Shown here one piece after another: positions 9,974 through 17,337 of a stretch of DNA of 64,000 bases (within the stretch, counting starts at the first letter, position 1; every line of letters starts with the position of its first letter). The notes under the pieces were generated by a model that was not told the origin of the DNA, searched no databases, and was given only the letters and a program-made list of their open reading frames with translations. The DNA is from Exiguobacterium sp. s124 (lineage in GTDB: Bacteria > Bacillota > Bacilli > Exiguobacteriales > Exiguobacteriaceae). The translations under genes and the position numbers were made by a program. The stretch lies in assembly GCF_018617485.1 (NCBI RefSeq), contig NZ_JACSKH010000001.1, positions 1,550,001-1,614,000 on the forward strand, written 5' to 3'.

Positions 9974-10003
9974 ATTGTAACGAAAAACTGAAAGCGCTGT
10001 CTA
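9974..10003 (-). promoter_or_regulatory. sucCD promoter
   Basis: On the minus strand TAGACA (10003-9998) and TACAAT (9979-9974) are separated by 18 bases. A cre-like sequence sits between and over these elements. Confidence 0.55.
9989..10002 (+). promoter_or_regulatory. CcpA catabolite-responsive element (cre) in the sucCD promoter
   Basis: TGAAAGCGCTGTCT matches the cre consensus TGWAANCGNTNWCA at all but the last position. It overlaps the -35 box and spacer of the sucCD promoter, a position suited to repression by CcpA in glucose. Binding itself is inferred. Confidence 0.6.
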
Positions 10004-10054
10004 TCGTTCTTGCTTTAAGTTTTCATCTTTTTTTCACATATAACCCTAGACAAA

Positions 10055-10315
10055 TCAAATTTTATCTTGTTCCATCTGATAAAGAAACACAAAAAGTTCG
10101 GCAATGACCTGATAGACGTCCTCTGGAATCTGCTCTTCGATGTTTAAGGCTGAGAGTAAGGAAAGGAGTGCCGGGTCCTCATGAACAGGGATTCCGTTCG
10201 CCTGGGCAATCTCAAGCATCCGCTCAGCGACGATGCCTGTCCCTTTCGCCACGACGTGCGGGGCATCCATCGATTGCTCATAAGAGAGTGCGATTGCTTT
10301 CTTTGGATCGTTCAT
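10055..10315 (-). CDS. ylqH: YlqH-like protein, stand-alone FlhB cytoplasmic-domain homologue
   Basis: Small 86-residue protein resembling the C-terminal cytoplasmic domain of the flagellar export switch FlhB without its membrane part: NDPKKAIALSYEQSMDAPHV, VVAKGTGIVAERMLEIAQ, GIPVHEDPALLSLL, ELFVFLYQMEQ. The NPTH autocleavage motif of FlhB is replaced by NDPK. It overlaps the end of ylqG by 4 bases. B. subtilis has the same pair between rnhB and sucC. Its biochemical role is not established; a chaperone-like or export-related role is a guess. Confidence 0.8.
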   Translation of the reverse strand: MNDPKKAIALSYEQSMDAPHVVAKGTGIVAERMLEIAQANGIPVHEDPALLSLLSALNIEEQIPEDVYQVIAELFVFLYQMEQDKI

Positions 10316-11157
10316 ATTTGGAGATCCACCTTTCCAAGAGGCGCAAATGTTTCGGGTACACGTTCACGCTTTGCTTCGTATGAAAATGAAGACAAATCAA
10401 AATCGACACGTTTCAACCCTTCTTTTAGAAGCGGTTCGTATGTACGAACGTATGGACTTAAATCGTGAGTCTCATTAAATACCCGAACGGACACGTACCG
10501 TTTTTGGATCAATACATCGATTCCTGTTTCACCAAAACGTGGTGTTTCGAGAAACAAGACGATGCGGGCATGGTCGGAATCGATCGCCTCTCGCTTCGGT
10601 GCCTCTAAACGAAGTTGAACGTGCTCGAACGGACCTAGTTGCGGTATGTGAAATGCTTGTGCGACGAACGGTGGACTTTGGGTCGCGTTAAACGCTTCCT
10701 GAGCTCGCACAAACTGTTCGAATTTCGGCTCGCCTTTCGCTTTGAACAGTTCGCCGACGAGCGTCTTTACATCAGACCCCGCCCCGCTCTCTAGCATCGC
10801 TTTCCCGGCTGTCTTGACCGATTCTGGTGTCGGAATCGGTTCCCGAATGAAACGGGCGAGCTGTTCGCCTAACGCCTGGAGAGGCGACTTGGCAGCTGTA
10901 AGTGATTCTGATGCTTGTGGGACGACTTTCAAGACAAGCTTCGGCTCGACATCCGTGACGACCATTTTATACGTCACATTCTCTTTGACGTTCGCATTGA
11001 CGCCGACCCGGAAGATTCCTTGCGGCAACTGCATGACCGCCTCATTTCCGGGCAGAAGTTGTAACACTTTCCCGACAATTGTATTCCCGAGTAAAAGCGG
11101 TCGCGACGTCTGTTCGGTCACTTTGAACGGTAAGACTCCTTGATGATCGATCCGCAA
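10312..11157 (-). CDS. ylqG: YlqG-like protein, possible FliK-type hook-length domain
   Basis: The 281-residue reading starts at a TTG (MRIDHQGVLPFKV) placed eight bases after AAAGGAG; a GTG six codons earlier is possible but lacks a good ribosome site. Visible parts are an N-terminal beta-rich region (LLLGNTIVGKVLQLLPGNEA), an Ala/Glu/Lys-rich middle, and a C-terminal region FEHVQLRLEAPKREAIDSDH..IVLFLETPRFGETGIDVLIQ. The last part resembles the C-terminal domain of FliK-like proteins. It lies between rnhB and ylqH, as in B. subtilis. Function is not known. Confidence 0.7.
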   Translation of the reverse strand: MRIDHQGVLPFKVTEQTSRPLLLGNTIVGKVLQLLPGNEAVMQLPQGIFRVGVNANVKENVTYKMVVTDVEPKLVLKVVPQASESLTAAKSPLQALGEQLARFIREPIPTPESVKTAGKAMLESGAGSDVKTLVGELFKAKGEPKFEQFVRAQEAFNATQSPPFVAQAFHIPQLGPFEHVQLRLEAPKREAIDSDHARIVLFLETPRFGETGIDVLIQKRYVSVRVFNETHDLSPYVRTYEPLLKEGLKRVDFDLSSFSYEAKRERVPETFAPLGKVDLQI

Positions 11158-11171
11158 CGCTACCACTCCTT

Positions 11172-11924
11172 TCACATGTGCTTGATTGGGGCGAATGTAC
11201 GACGATGGATCGGCGTCACCCCGTGACGTCTCAAGCCTTCTAAATGTGCCTCCGTCCCATAACCAGCATTGTTGGCAAACCCGTAGCCAGGATACGTACG
11301 GTCGTATTCTTCCATCATCCGGTCCCTGACGACTTTAGCGATGACACTCGCCGCTGCAATCGATACGCTCAGCGTGTCCCCCTTGATTAGAGACTGTTGG
11401 GGAAGATCGAGATCGAGTTTCATGGCGTCGATCAACAGGGCATCGACCTCACCGACTTGACGAATCGCCTCCATCATCGCAAGCTTCGTCGCTTCATAGA
11501 TATTGATGTCATCGATTACCGCAGGCTCGACGATTCCGACACCGACTTCCGCGACTTCCATGATGAGATCATACGCCGCGTTTCTAGCCGTTTTCGACAT
11601 TTTCTTCGAGTCGTCCAATCCTGCAATATAAAACCCTTCCGGCAATAGAACGGCGGCCGCCACGACGGGTCCCGCGAGAGGGCCCCGTCCGACCTCATCC
11701 ACCCCGACAATTCGAGTGAACCCTTCCGCCTTCCATTCACGCTCATACGCCATCCGACGTTCGAAATCGACCCGTTGCGCCTGAACTCGTTCGAATTGGC
11801 GCTGTTTTTGCTTAAGCAACGTTTGTACGCCCGCTCGGGGGTCTTGTGACAGGGTGGGAAAGAGTTGTACCCATTCTTCATATCGGATGTCCTCTAGTTG
11901 TTGTTTAATCTGTTGAATCGTCAC
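11172..11924 (-). CDS. rnhB: RnhB, ribonuclease HII
   Basis: Removes ribonucleotides misincorporated in DNA by cutting RNA-DNA junctions. The 250-residue protein starts at GTG (MTIQQIKQQLEDIRYEEW), six bases after AGGAGG. An N-terminal extension of about 70 residues is typical of Bacillales RnhB. Catalytic acidic residues are in GVDEVGRGPLAGPVVAAAV, DALLIDAMKLDL and the later ASVIAKVVRDRMM. It is separated from rbgA by a terminator hairpin and followed with overlap by ylqG. Confidence 0.96.
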   Translation of the reverse strand: MTIQQIKQQLEDIRYEEWVQLFPTLSQDPRAGVQTLLKQKQRQFERVQAQRVDFERRMAYEREWKAEGFTRIVGVDEVGRGPLAGPVVAAAVLLPEGFYIAGLDDSKKMSKTARNAAYDLIMEVAEVGVGIVEPAVIDDINIYEATKLAMMEAIRQVGEVDALLIDAMKLDLDLPQQSLIKGDTLSVSIAAASVIAKVVRDRMMEEYDRTYPGYGFANNAGYGTEAHLEGLRRHGVTPIHRRTFAPIKHM

Positions 11925-11939
11925 GGTCTTCCTCCTATT

Positions 11940-11967
11940 CAAAAAAGCCCTGTTTACACAGGGCTTT
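11940..11967 (-). terminator. Rho-independent terminator after lepB-rbgA
   Basis: AAAGCCCTGT / ACAGGGCTTT with a short loop is followed by TTTT on the minus strand. It overlaps the rbgA stop codon and reaches the rnhB ribosome site. Confidence 0.8.
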
Positions 11968-12826
11968 ACGCCATTTCATGGTCAGCCGGTGTCTCGAGCG
12001 AGATCCGTCCGATTTTCTCATGTCGTAGTTCATTCAAAAGCAGTTCGCTTGCCTTTTCAAAGTCGACATAACCGCCACTGATTAAACCGCGCTTCTTCCC
12101 GATCATCTCAAGGAGCTCCACGCCGTCTTCAGGTAACGTTTCGAGCTTGAATCGTTCCTTTAATTGTTCCGGATAACGAGCATGCAACTCACGAACCGTA
12201 TACAAGGCGATATCGTCCAAGTTAAGAATCTCATCTTTAATCGCGCCTGTCGCGGCTAGACGATACCCGACGAGCTGGTCCTCGAATTTCGGCCAGAGAA
12301 TCCCTGGCGTATCCAAGAGCTCCATCTCGCCGCCCTTCATCTTGATCCACTGCTGACGCTTCGTCACGCCTGGTCGGTCACCTGTGATGGCGATGTTACG
12401 CCCGGCAAGACGGTTGATGAGTGTCGACTTCCCGACGTTTGGGATCCCGATGATGAGCGCACGAATCGGTCCAGGGTTACGTCCCTTTTCACGCATGCGG
12501 TCATGTTTTTCTTTCATCAACTTTTGAGCACCTGTGATGAGCTGTTTCAAGCCTTTGCTATGCTTCGCATCGACTGCGACGACTTCAACGTCCTCACTCT
12601 TCAAGGCGCGTAACCATGCATCCGTCACGGCCGGGTCGGCCATGTCTGCCTTGTTCAAGACGATGAGTCTTGGCTTACCAGCCGTAATCTCGTCGACCAT
12701 CGGGTTGCGGCTCGATTGCGGTACACGTGCATCCACGAGCTCGATGACGACATCAATCAATTTTAATTTTTCAGTAACTTGTCTTCTTGCTTTGGCCATG
12801 TGGCCAGGAAACCATTGAATTGCCAA
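11966..12826 (-). CDS. rbgA: RbgA (YlqF), 50S ribosome-assembly GTPase
   Basis: Circularly permuted GTPase needed for late maturation of the large ribosomal subunit. The 286-residue protein starts [20 protein letters not shown] from a TTG codon with AAGGTGGTGC upstream. G motifs are in permuted order: G4 NKADM near 58, G1 [14 protein letters not shown] near 127, G3 DTPGI near 171. A C-terminal ANTAR-like helical domain follows. It is placed after lepB and near rplS, in keeping with its ribosomal role. Confidence 0.96.
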   Translation of the reverse strand: MAIQWFPGHMAKARRQVTEKLKLIDVVIELVDARVPQSSRNPMVDEITAGKPRLIVLNKADMADPAVTDAWLRALKSEDVEVVAVDAKHSKGLKQLITGAQKLMKEKHDRMREKGRNPGPIRALIIGIPNVGKSTLINRLAGRNIAITGDRPGVTKRQQWIKMKGGEMELLDTPGILWPKFEDQLVGYRLAATGAIKDEILNLDDIALYTVRELHARYPEQLKERFKLETLPEDGVELLEMIGKKRGLISGGYVDFEKASELLLNELRHEKIGRISLETPADHEMA

Positions 12827-12838
12827 AAAAGCACCACC

Positions 12839-13387
12839 TTAATCTTCTACCGTGCCAACATCGTCGAGCGGCCAGAAGATGAAGTTCGTCTTGCCGACAA
12901 TCTCCTCTTTCGACACAAATCCGATTTCACGACTGTCCTTCGAGTTTTGACGGTTATCTCCCATGACGAAGTATGAGTCTTCAGGAACGACTGACTCGCC
13001 TGTCACTTGTTCAAGCGTGAAGTTCTCCGTCAACGGGAAACCGTTCATCTGTGCGCGGAACTCGTCTAAATACGGTTCTTCAACCGCTTCACCGTTAATA
13101 TAGAGCACGTCATCTCGATATTCGAGCGTGTCGCCTGGGATGGCGATGACACGTTTAATATAGTCTTTTGATTCTGTCGCATGGAATACGACGATATCGC
13201 CTCGGTCTAGCTCACCAACATAGTTCGAAATTTTACTGACGATCATTCGATCCGCATTGTGGAGTGTCGGCATCATCGACTCCCCTTCAACGATGACAGG
13301 AACGAAGATGAACGTCCGGATGACGAACGCGATGACAAGAGCGACAACGATGGCCTTTAGCCAACTAAACACTTCTTTCAACTTCAC
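12839..13387 (-). CDS. lepB: LepB/SipS-type signal peptidase I
   Basis: Membrane-bound protease that removes signal peptides from exported proteins. The 182-residue product has one N-terminal membrane segment at about residues 9-30. The catalytic Ser is Ser37 in GESMMPTL and the general-base Lys is Lys78 in DYIKRVIAIPGD. The conserved box VMGDNRQNSKDSR follows. The size fits the short P-type of Gram-positive bacteria. Its promoter lies within the rplS terminator region; rbgA follows after 12 bases. Confidence 0.96.
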   Translation of the reverse strand: MKLKEVFSWLKAIVVALVIAFVIRTFIFVPVIVEGESMMPTLHNADRMIVSKISNYVGELDRGDIVVFHATESKDYIKRVIAIPGDTLEYRDDVLYINGEAVEEPYLDEFRAQMNGFPLTENFTLEQVTGESVVPEDSYFVMGDNRQNSKDSREIGFVSKEEIVGKTNFIFWPLDDVGTVED

Positions 13388-13411
13388 TCACTCCTCTATC
13401 CATTTGAACTT

Positions 13412-13440
13412 ATTGTACTAGAAAAAAAGAAGCTTGTCGC
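13412..13440 (-). promoter_or_regulatory. lepB-rbgA promoter embedded in the rplS terminator
   Basis: TACAAT (13417-13412) lies 17 bases after GCGACA (13440-13435) on the minus strand. The -35 hexamer is part of the 3' arm of the terminator stem, and the T-tract is inside the spacer. Confidence 0.45.
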
Positions 13441-13453
13441 AAGCGACAAGCTT
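13420..13453 (-). terminator. Rho-independent terminator after rplS
   Basis: AAGCTTGTCGC / GCGACAAGCTT forms an almost perfect stem (13431-13453), followed by CTTTTTTT on the minus strand. It ends the ribosomal-protein transcript. Confidence 0.85.
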
Positions 13454-13463
13454 AATTCCCATC

Positions 13464-13817
13464 TTAACGACGGATTTCTTTAATACGTGCTGCTTTACCG
13501 CGAAGGTTACGGAGGTAGTAAAGTTTCGCACGGCGAACTTTACCGTAGCGTACTACTTCGATTTGCGCAACGCGTGGTGAGTGAAGCGGGAATGCACGCT
13601 CAACACCTACGCCGTAAGAAATCTTACGGACTGTGAATGTTTCGCTGATGCCGCCACCTTTACGCTTGATAACAACGCCTTCGAAGATCTGGATACGCTC
13701 ACGCGTTCCCTCTACAACTTTAACGTGGACACGTACTGTGTCACCAGGACGGAAAGCAGGTACGTCCGATTTGAATTGTTCTTCTGTGATTTCACGGAAC
13801 AGTTTTTGTGTGTTCAT
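13464..13817 (-). CDS. rplS: Ribosomal protein L19
   Basis: Large-subunit protein at the 30S-50S interface. The 117-residue sequence shows the family pattern: [79 protein letters not shown]. The start codon follows AAAAGGAGATATGATTC. It has its own leader region with likely autoregulation and its own terminator. Confidence 0.98.
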   Translation of the reverse strand: MNTQKLFREITEEQFKSDVPAFRPGDTVRVHVKVVEGTRERIQIFEGVVIKRKGGGISETFTVRKISYGVGVERAFPLHSPRVAQIEVVRYGKVRRAKLYYLRNLRGKAARIKEIRR

Positions 13818-13862
13818 GAATCATATCTCCTTTTTCTTCAATGTTCATATCTTCATATGCCC

Positions 13863-13913
13863 AAGCATCCAATAGCGGAACATCGGTAATCGATGGGTTT
13901 AACCCACATGCTC
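13863..13913 (-). ncRNA. Probable L19 leader, cis-regulatory RNA of rplS
   Basis: The 114-base gap between trmD and rplS holds a compact fold on the minus strand. GAGCAT (13913-13908) can pair with ATGCTT (13868-13863) and close a multibranch containing TGGGTTAAACCCA and ATCG..CGAT stems. A CATATGAAGATATG hairpin follows before the ribosome site. This resembles the Bacillales L19 autoregulatory leader as I remember it; a covariance-model match was not run. Confidence 0.5.
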
Positions 13914-13914
13914 A

Positions 13915-13943
13915 AACATAGCATATATTTCTCAATCGCGCAA
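13915..13943 (-). promoter_or_regulatory. Candidate rplS promoter
   Basis: TTGCGC (13943-13938) and TATGTT (13920-13915) are spaced by 17 bases on the minus strand, overlapping the end of trmD. Transcription from it would begin at the 5' end of the putative L19 leader. Confidence 0.4.
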
Positions 13944-14648
13944 CGATTGAAGAAACTTTTTATCGTCTTCCGTCAGCTCGATTTGCTCGAGTAAATCCGG
14001 ACGACGTCGATACGTTCTCGCGAGCGATTGCTCGCGTCGCCACGTCTCGATACGAGCGTGATTTCCAGACAGGAGGACGTCCGGCACTTTCAACCCGCGA
14101 AATTCCGCAGGGCGTGTGTAGTGCGGATACTCAAGGAGACCGGTCGAGAACGAATCGTCTTCGTGGCTCGCCTGATCACCAAGGACGTCCGGGAGCAGTC
14201 TCACCGTCGCATCAATCATCACCATCGTCGCGAGCTCCCCACCCGTCAAAACGAAATCGCCGATGGACACTTCGTCCGTCGCCAGTTCATCGTGGATGCG
14301 CTGGTCGAATCCCTCATAATGTCCACACAAAAAGATCAGATGCTCTTCACGGGCCCATTCTTCCGCCATCTGTTGATTGAACGGCTTTCCGGTCGGCGTC
14401 GTGAGAATGACACGTGGTGACTTCGCTTCGATCGAGTCAAATGCATCAAAGATTGGTTGTGGGGTGAGCAACATGCCCGCCCCTCCTCCGTACGGATAGT
14501 CATCGACTTTATGATGCTTGTTCGTTGAAAAATCCCGAAAATTGATGAACGACATATCCACTTGTCCGAGCGCTCTCGCTCGGCCGACGATGGAATGGTC
14601 GAGCGACTTGAACATGTCCGGGAATAACGTCAACACATCAATCTTCAT
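13932..14648 (-). CDS. trmD: TrmD, tRNA (guanine-37-N1) methyltransferase
   Basis: SAM-dependent enzyme that methylates G37 next to the anticodon and prevents frameshifting. The 238-residue product starts [16 protein letters not shown], with the trefoil-knot SAM site [15 protein letters not shown] and [20 protein letters not shown]. The ATG at 14648 overlaps the rimM end by 11 bases; a TTG two codons earlier is less likely. Order rimM-trmD-rplS is standard. Confidence 0.97.
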   Translation of the reverse strand: MKIDVLTLFPDMFKSLDHSIVGRARALGQVDMSFINFRDFSTNKHHKVDDYPYGGGAGMLLTPQPIFDAFDSIEAKSPRVILTTPTGKPFNQQMAEEWAREEHLIFLCGHYEGFDQRIHDELATDEVSIGDFVLTGGELATMVMIDATVRLLPDVLGDQASHEDDSFSTGLLEYPHYTRPAEFRGLKVPDVLLSGNHARIETWRREQSLARTYRRRPDLLEQIELTEDDKKFLQSLRD

Positions 14649-15153
14649 CGTCAATCATTCCAGGGATTGGGGTGATGACGACCCGTTTCGCTTCCACGTC
14701 AATCTCTTTCACGACCGATTCGATGTAAGGAATGAGCGCGTCCGACTTGCCTGGTCGTTTGATGACCCATACGTCGTTCGCACCTGTCTCAAAGATATCA
14801 TCGATTACCCCGATCGCCTCGCCATCGACAATCGCCTCGCAACCGATAATCTCGTGATAGTAATATTCATTCTCCGAGAGATTGTGCACGTGTTCGGCAT
14901 GGACGTACAACTTCAACCCTTTATATTTCTCGATGAGGTTGATGTTTTCAAATCCTTTGAACGTGACGAGATGAAACTGTTTATGCGGACGATATGTCGT
15001 GATCGTCATCTCTTGTTTCGTTCCGTCCACGTCAAGGAACAACGTATTTCCTTTTTTAAATCGTTCTTCAGGGAAGTCTGTCGCCGCCAAAATCTTTACT
15101 TCCCCTTTAAGGCCGTGCGTATTGGCGATTTTCCCAACGTATAACCAATCCAT
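14638..15153 (-). CDS. rimM: RimM, 16S rRNA processing factor
   Basis: Assists maturation of the 30S head by binding S19. The 171-residue protein starts [20 protein letters not shown] (N-terminal beta-barrel) and ends with the PRC-barrel: [40 protein letters not shown]. The ATG is preceded by GAGGAGGGA. It is transcribed after rpsP across a hairpin and overlaps trmD. The khpA and ylqD genes found between rpsP and rimM in B. subtilis are absent here. Confidence 0.96.
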   Translation of the reverse strand: MDWLYVGKIANTHGLKGEVKILAATDFPEERFKKGNTLFLDVDGTKQEMTITTYRPHKQFHLVTFKGFENINLIEKYKGLKLYVHAEHVHNLSENEYYYHEIIGCEAIVDGEAIGVIDDIFETGANDVWVIKRPGKSDALIPYIESVVKEIDVEAKRVVITPIPGMIDDED

Positions 15154-15170
15154 TCGCGTTCCCTCCTCAA

Positions 15171-15201
15171 CAAAATAGGCCGACCTCAGAAAAGGTCGGC
15201 C
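15171..15201 (-). terminator. Terminator-like hairpin between rpsP and rimM
   Basis: GGCCGACCT / AGGTCGGCC with a six-base loop is followed by TATTTTG on the minus strand. It may partly terminate transcripts after the abundant rpsP message. Confidence 0.65.
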
Positions 15202-15207
15202 ACATCA

Positions 15208-15483
15208 TTACTTCGCGTTTTTCGCGTTGTGGAATTTCTCCATGATCCCTGCTTTAGAGAACAAGTTACGTACTGTGTCAGATGGCTTCGCGCCGTCTGC
15301 CAACCATTTGAGAGCGAGTTCTTCGTTGATGCGAACTTCAGCTTCTGGTTTTGCAACCGGGTTGTAGTGACCAACTTGCTCGATGAAGCGACCATCACGT
15401 GGTGAACGTGAGTCTGCTACAACGATACGGTAGAAAGGTGATTTTTTTGCGCCCATGCGCTTAAGACGAATTTTAACTGCCAT
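15208..15483 (-). CDS. rpsP: Ribosomal protein S16
   Basis: Small-subunit assembly protein. The 91-residue sequence starts [20 protein letters not shown] and continues [20 protein letters not shown], with [20 protein letters not shown] near the end, matching S16 throughout. A strong promoter lies directly upstream, and GGAGG precedes the ATG. Confidence 0.98.
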   Translation of the reverse strand: MAVKIRLKRMGAKKSPFYRIVVADSRSPRDGRFIEQVGHYNPVAKPEAEVRINEELALKWLADGAKPSDTVRNLFSKAGIMEKFHNAKNAK

Positions 15484-15527
15484 GGTAATATACCTCCATC
15501 ATGTGTTTAAGAATTGACAACTTTTAT

Positions 15528-15556
15528 AGTATACAGCTTTTTTGTCCGACTGACAA
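15528..15556 (-). promoter_or_regulatory. rpsP promoter
   Basis: TTGTCA (15556-15551) and TATACT (15533-15528) are separated by 17 bases on the minus strand, between ffh and rpsP. The -35 overlaps a small hairpin (15537-15559) that has no U-tract in the direction of ffh transcription. Confidence 0.7.
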
Positions 15557-15565
15557 AAGTTTTTG

Positions 15566-16906
15566 TTAGAAGAACGGAAGACCTAAGCCCTTTTTCTTCC
15601 CTTTCATTTGTCCTGACATTTGCTTCATCAGCTTCTTCATGTCATCGAACTGTTTGATGAGACGGTTCACTTCCTGAATCGAGCGACCGCTCCCTTTTGC
15701 GATCCGTTTCCGACGACTCGCATTGAGCACTTCCGGGTTGGAACGCTCATGTTTCGTCATCGAACGAATAATCGCTTCGACGTGATCGAGTTGTTTCTCG
15801 TCGATTTGGACGTTCTTCAACCCTTTCATCTTACCTGCACCAGGTAACATCGAAAGTAATTCATCAATCGGGCCCATGTTTTTCACTTGACCCAACTGTT
15901 CAATGAAATCATCGAACGTGAATGACGCGTCGCGAATTTTGCTTTCTAGCTCTCTCGCTGCGTCTTGGTCCATTTGTGTCTCGGCTTTTTCAATGAGCGA
16001 GAGCACGTCCCCCATTCCAAGAATCCGTGACGCCATGCGCTCTGGATGGAATGGTTCGAGGGCATCCAACTTTTCTCCGAGACCGACGAACTTAATCGGC
16101 GCTCCCGTGACTGCCTTGATCGAAAGGGCTGCCCCGCCTCGTGTATCTCCGTCGAGCTTTGTGAGCACGACCCCGGTGATTCCGAGTTTCTCATTGAAAC
16201 TGTCGGCCACATTGACCGCATCTTGACCTGTCATCGAGTCGACGACAAGGAAGATCTCATTTGGTTTGGCAATCGTCTTCACATTTTCGAGCTCACCCAT
16301 GAGCGTCTCGTCGATATGAAGGCGACCCGCCGTATCGATCAACACGAAATCGTGATGATTTGTTTTTGCGTACTCGAGTGCTTTCGTCACAATCTCTTCC
16401 GGCTTCACTTGATCGCCAAGTGAGAAGACCGGTAAATCAAGTTGTTTCCCGAGTGTCTCGAGCTGCTTGATTGCCGCCGGACGATAAATATCCGCCGCGA
16501 CGAGAAGTGGACTGCGGTTATGCTTTTTACGAATCAAGTTCGCTAGCTTCCCGGTCGTTGTCGTCTTACCTGCCCCTTGTAGCCCGACCATCATGACGAC
16601 TGTCGGTGGTTTCTGACTAAATGAGATCGGGACGACATCGCTTCCCATCAAATTCGTCAACTCTTCGTGAACGATTTTGACGACTTGTTGACCTGGCGTC
16701 AATGATTTCATGACATCCTGACCAACCGCACGCTCTTTCACGTCATTGACGAATTGCTTGACCACTTTAAAGTTGACGTCGGCTTCTAGTAAGGCGAGGC
16801 GAACCTCACGCATCATCTCTTTGACATCAGTCTCCGAGATTTTCCCTTTACCACGCATCTTTGAAAGCGTCGCTTGCAACCGTTCTGATAATCCTTCAAA
16901 TGCCAT
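15566..16906 (-). CDS. ffh: Ffh, signal recognition particle GTPase
   Basis: Binds signal peptides and SRP RNA for co-translational membrane targeting. The 446-residue protein starts MAFEGLSERLQATLSKMRGK (N domain), has P-loop GLQGAGKTTTTGKLANLI near residue 108, DTAGRLHID, TKLDGDTRGGAA, and a Met-rich M domain (GSGRSIQEVNRLIKQFDDMK, then KKLMKQMSGQMKGKK). It is preceded by its partner gene ylxM with an 11-base gap, and ftsY lies just upstream. Confidence 0.98.
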   Translation of the reverse strand: MAFEGLSERLQATLSKMRGKGKISETDVKEMMREVRLALLEADVNFKVVKQFVNDVKERAVGQDVMKSLTPGQQVVKIVHEELTNLMGSDVVPISFSQKPPTVVMMVGLQGAGKTTTTGKLANLIRKKHNRSPLLVAADIYRPAAIKQLETLGKQLDLPVFSLGDQVKPEEIVTKALEYAKTNHHDFVLIDTAGRLHIDETLMGELENVKTIAKPNEIFLVVDSMTGQDAVNVADSFNEKLGITGVVLTKLDGDTRGGAALSIKAVTGAPIKFVGLGEKLDALEPFHPERMASRILGMGDVLSLIEKAETQMDQDAARELESKIRDASFTFDDFIEQLGQVKNMGPIDELLSMLPGAGKMKGLKNVQIDEKQLDHVEAIIRSMTKHERSNPEVLNASRRKRIAKGSGRSIQEVNRLIKQFDDMKKLMKQMSGQMKGKKKGLGLPFF

Positions 16907-16917
16907 GCTCCAGCCCC

Positions 16918-17241
16918 CTACTCTAAATTCTCAAGCGCAGAAATCGTGGCATTCACGTCATCCGTGAGCTCGACTTGACGTTTGAGGGTCTGAAGAAGTT
17001 GCTGACGCTGTTCGAATTTTTCGAATAGAGCGAGCTTTTCCTCGTACTGTTCAAGCATCGTTTCTGTACGCTTTATGTTATCGTAGACCGCTTGACGGCT
17101 GACTTCAAACTCTTCCGCTATCTCTCCGAGCGAGTAGTCATCTAGGTAATAAAGAGACATATAGTTGCGCTGTTTCGGTGTGAGGAGCGCTTGATAGAAA
17201 TCGATGAGATAGTTCATGCGATTCGTTTTTTCGAGCGTCAA
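16918..17241 (-). CDS. ylxM: YlxM, SRP-associated helix-turn-helix protein
   Basis: The 107-residue protein starts at TTG ([20 protein letters not shown]) six bases after GGAGGTG; an upstream GTG reading is not supported. It contains a sigma-like [23 protein letters not shown], and a C-terminal coiled coil ([20 protein letters not shown]). In streptococci YlxM binds the SRP and modulates Ffh GTPase activity; the adjacent ffh supports the same role. It heads the ylxM-ffh unit behind a near-consensus promoter. Confidence 0.93.
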   Translation of the reverse strand: MTLEKTNRMNYLIDFYQALLTPKQRNYMSLYYLDDYSLGEIAEEFEVSRQAVYDNIKRTETMLEQYEEKLALFEKFEQRQQLLQTLKRQVELTDDVNATISALENLE

Positions 17242-17286
17242 ACCTTTCACCTCCACATGTTAAGTGAAATCCCTTTACAACTACCT

Positions 17287-17315
17287 ATAGTACAGCCGTG
17301 CCTAGTACTTGTCAA
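17287..17315 (-). promoter_or_regulatory. ylxM-ffh promoter
   Basis: TTGACA (17315-17310), 17-base spacer, TACTAT (17292-17287) on the minus strand, between ftsY and ylxM. This is one of the best sigma-A matches in the window. Confidence 0.75.
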
Positions 17316-17337
17316 GTTTTTTTCTTAACAGCAAAAC

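Noticed and set aside
14518-15144. A 208-codon open frame on the plus strand over trmD and rimM
   Set aside because: It is antisense to two clear genes, has no ribosome site and no recognisable family features; it reflects the codon composition of the real genes.
15537-15559. Hairpin after ffh considered as its terminator
   Set aside because: The T-rich flank is on the plus-strand side only; in the direction of ffh transcription the stem is followed by GCTGTATAC, so it cannot act as an intrinsic terminator for ffh.
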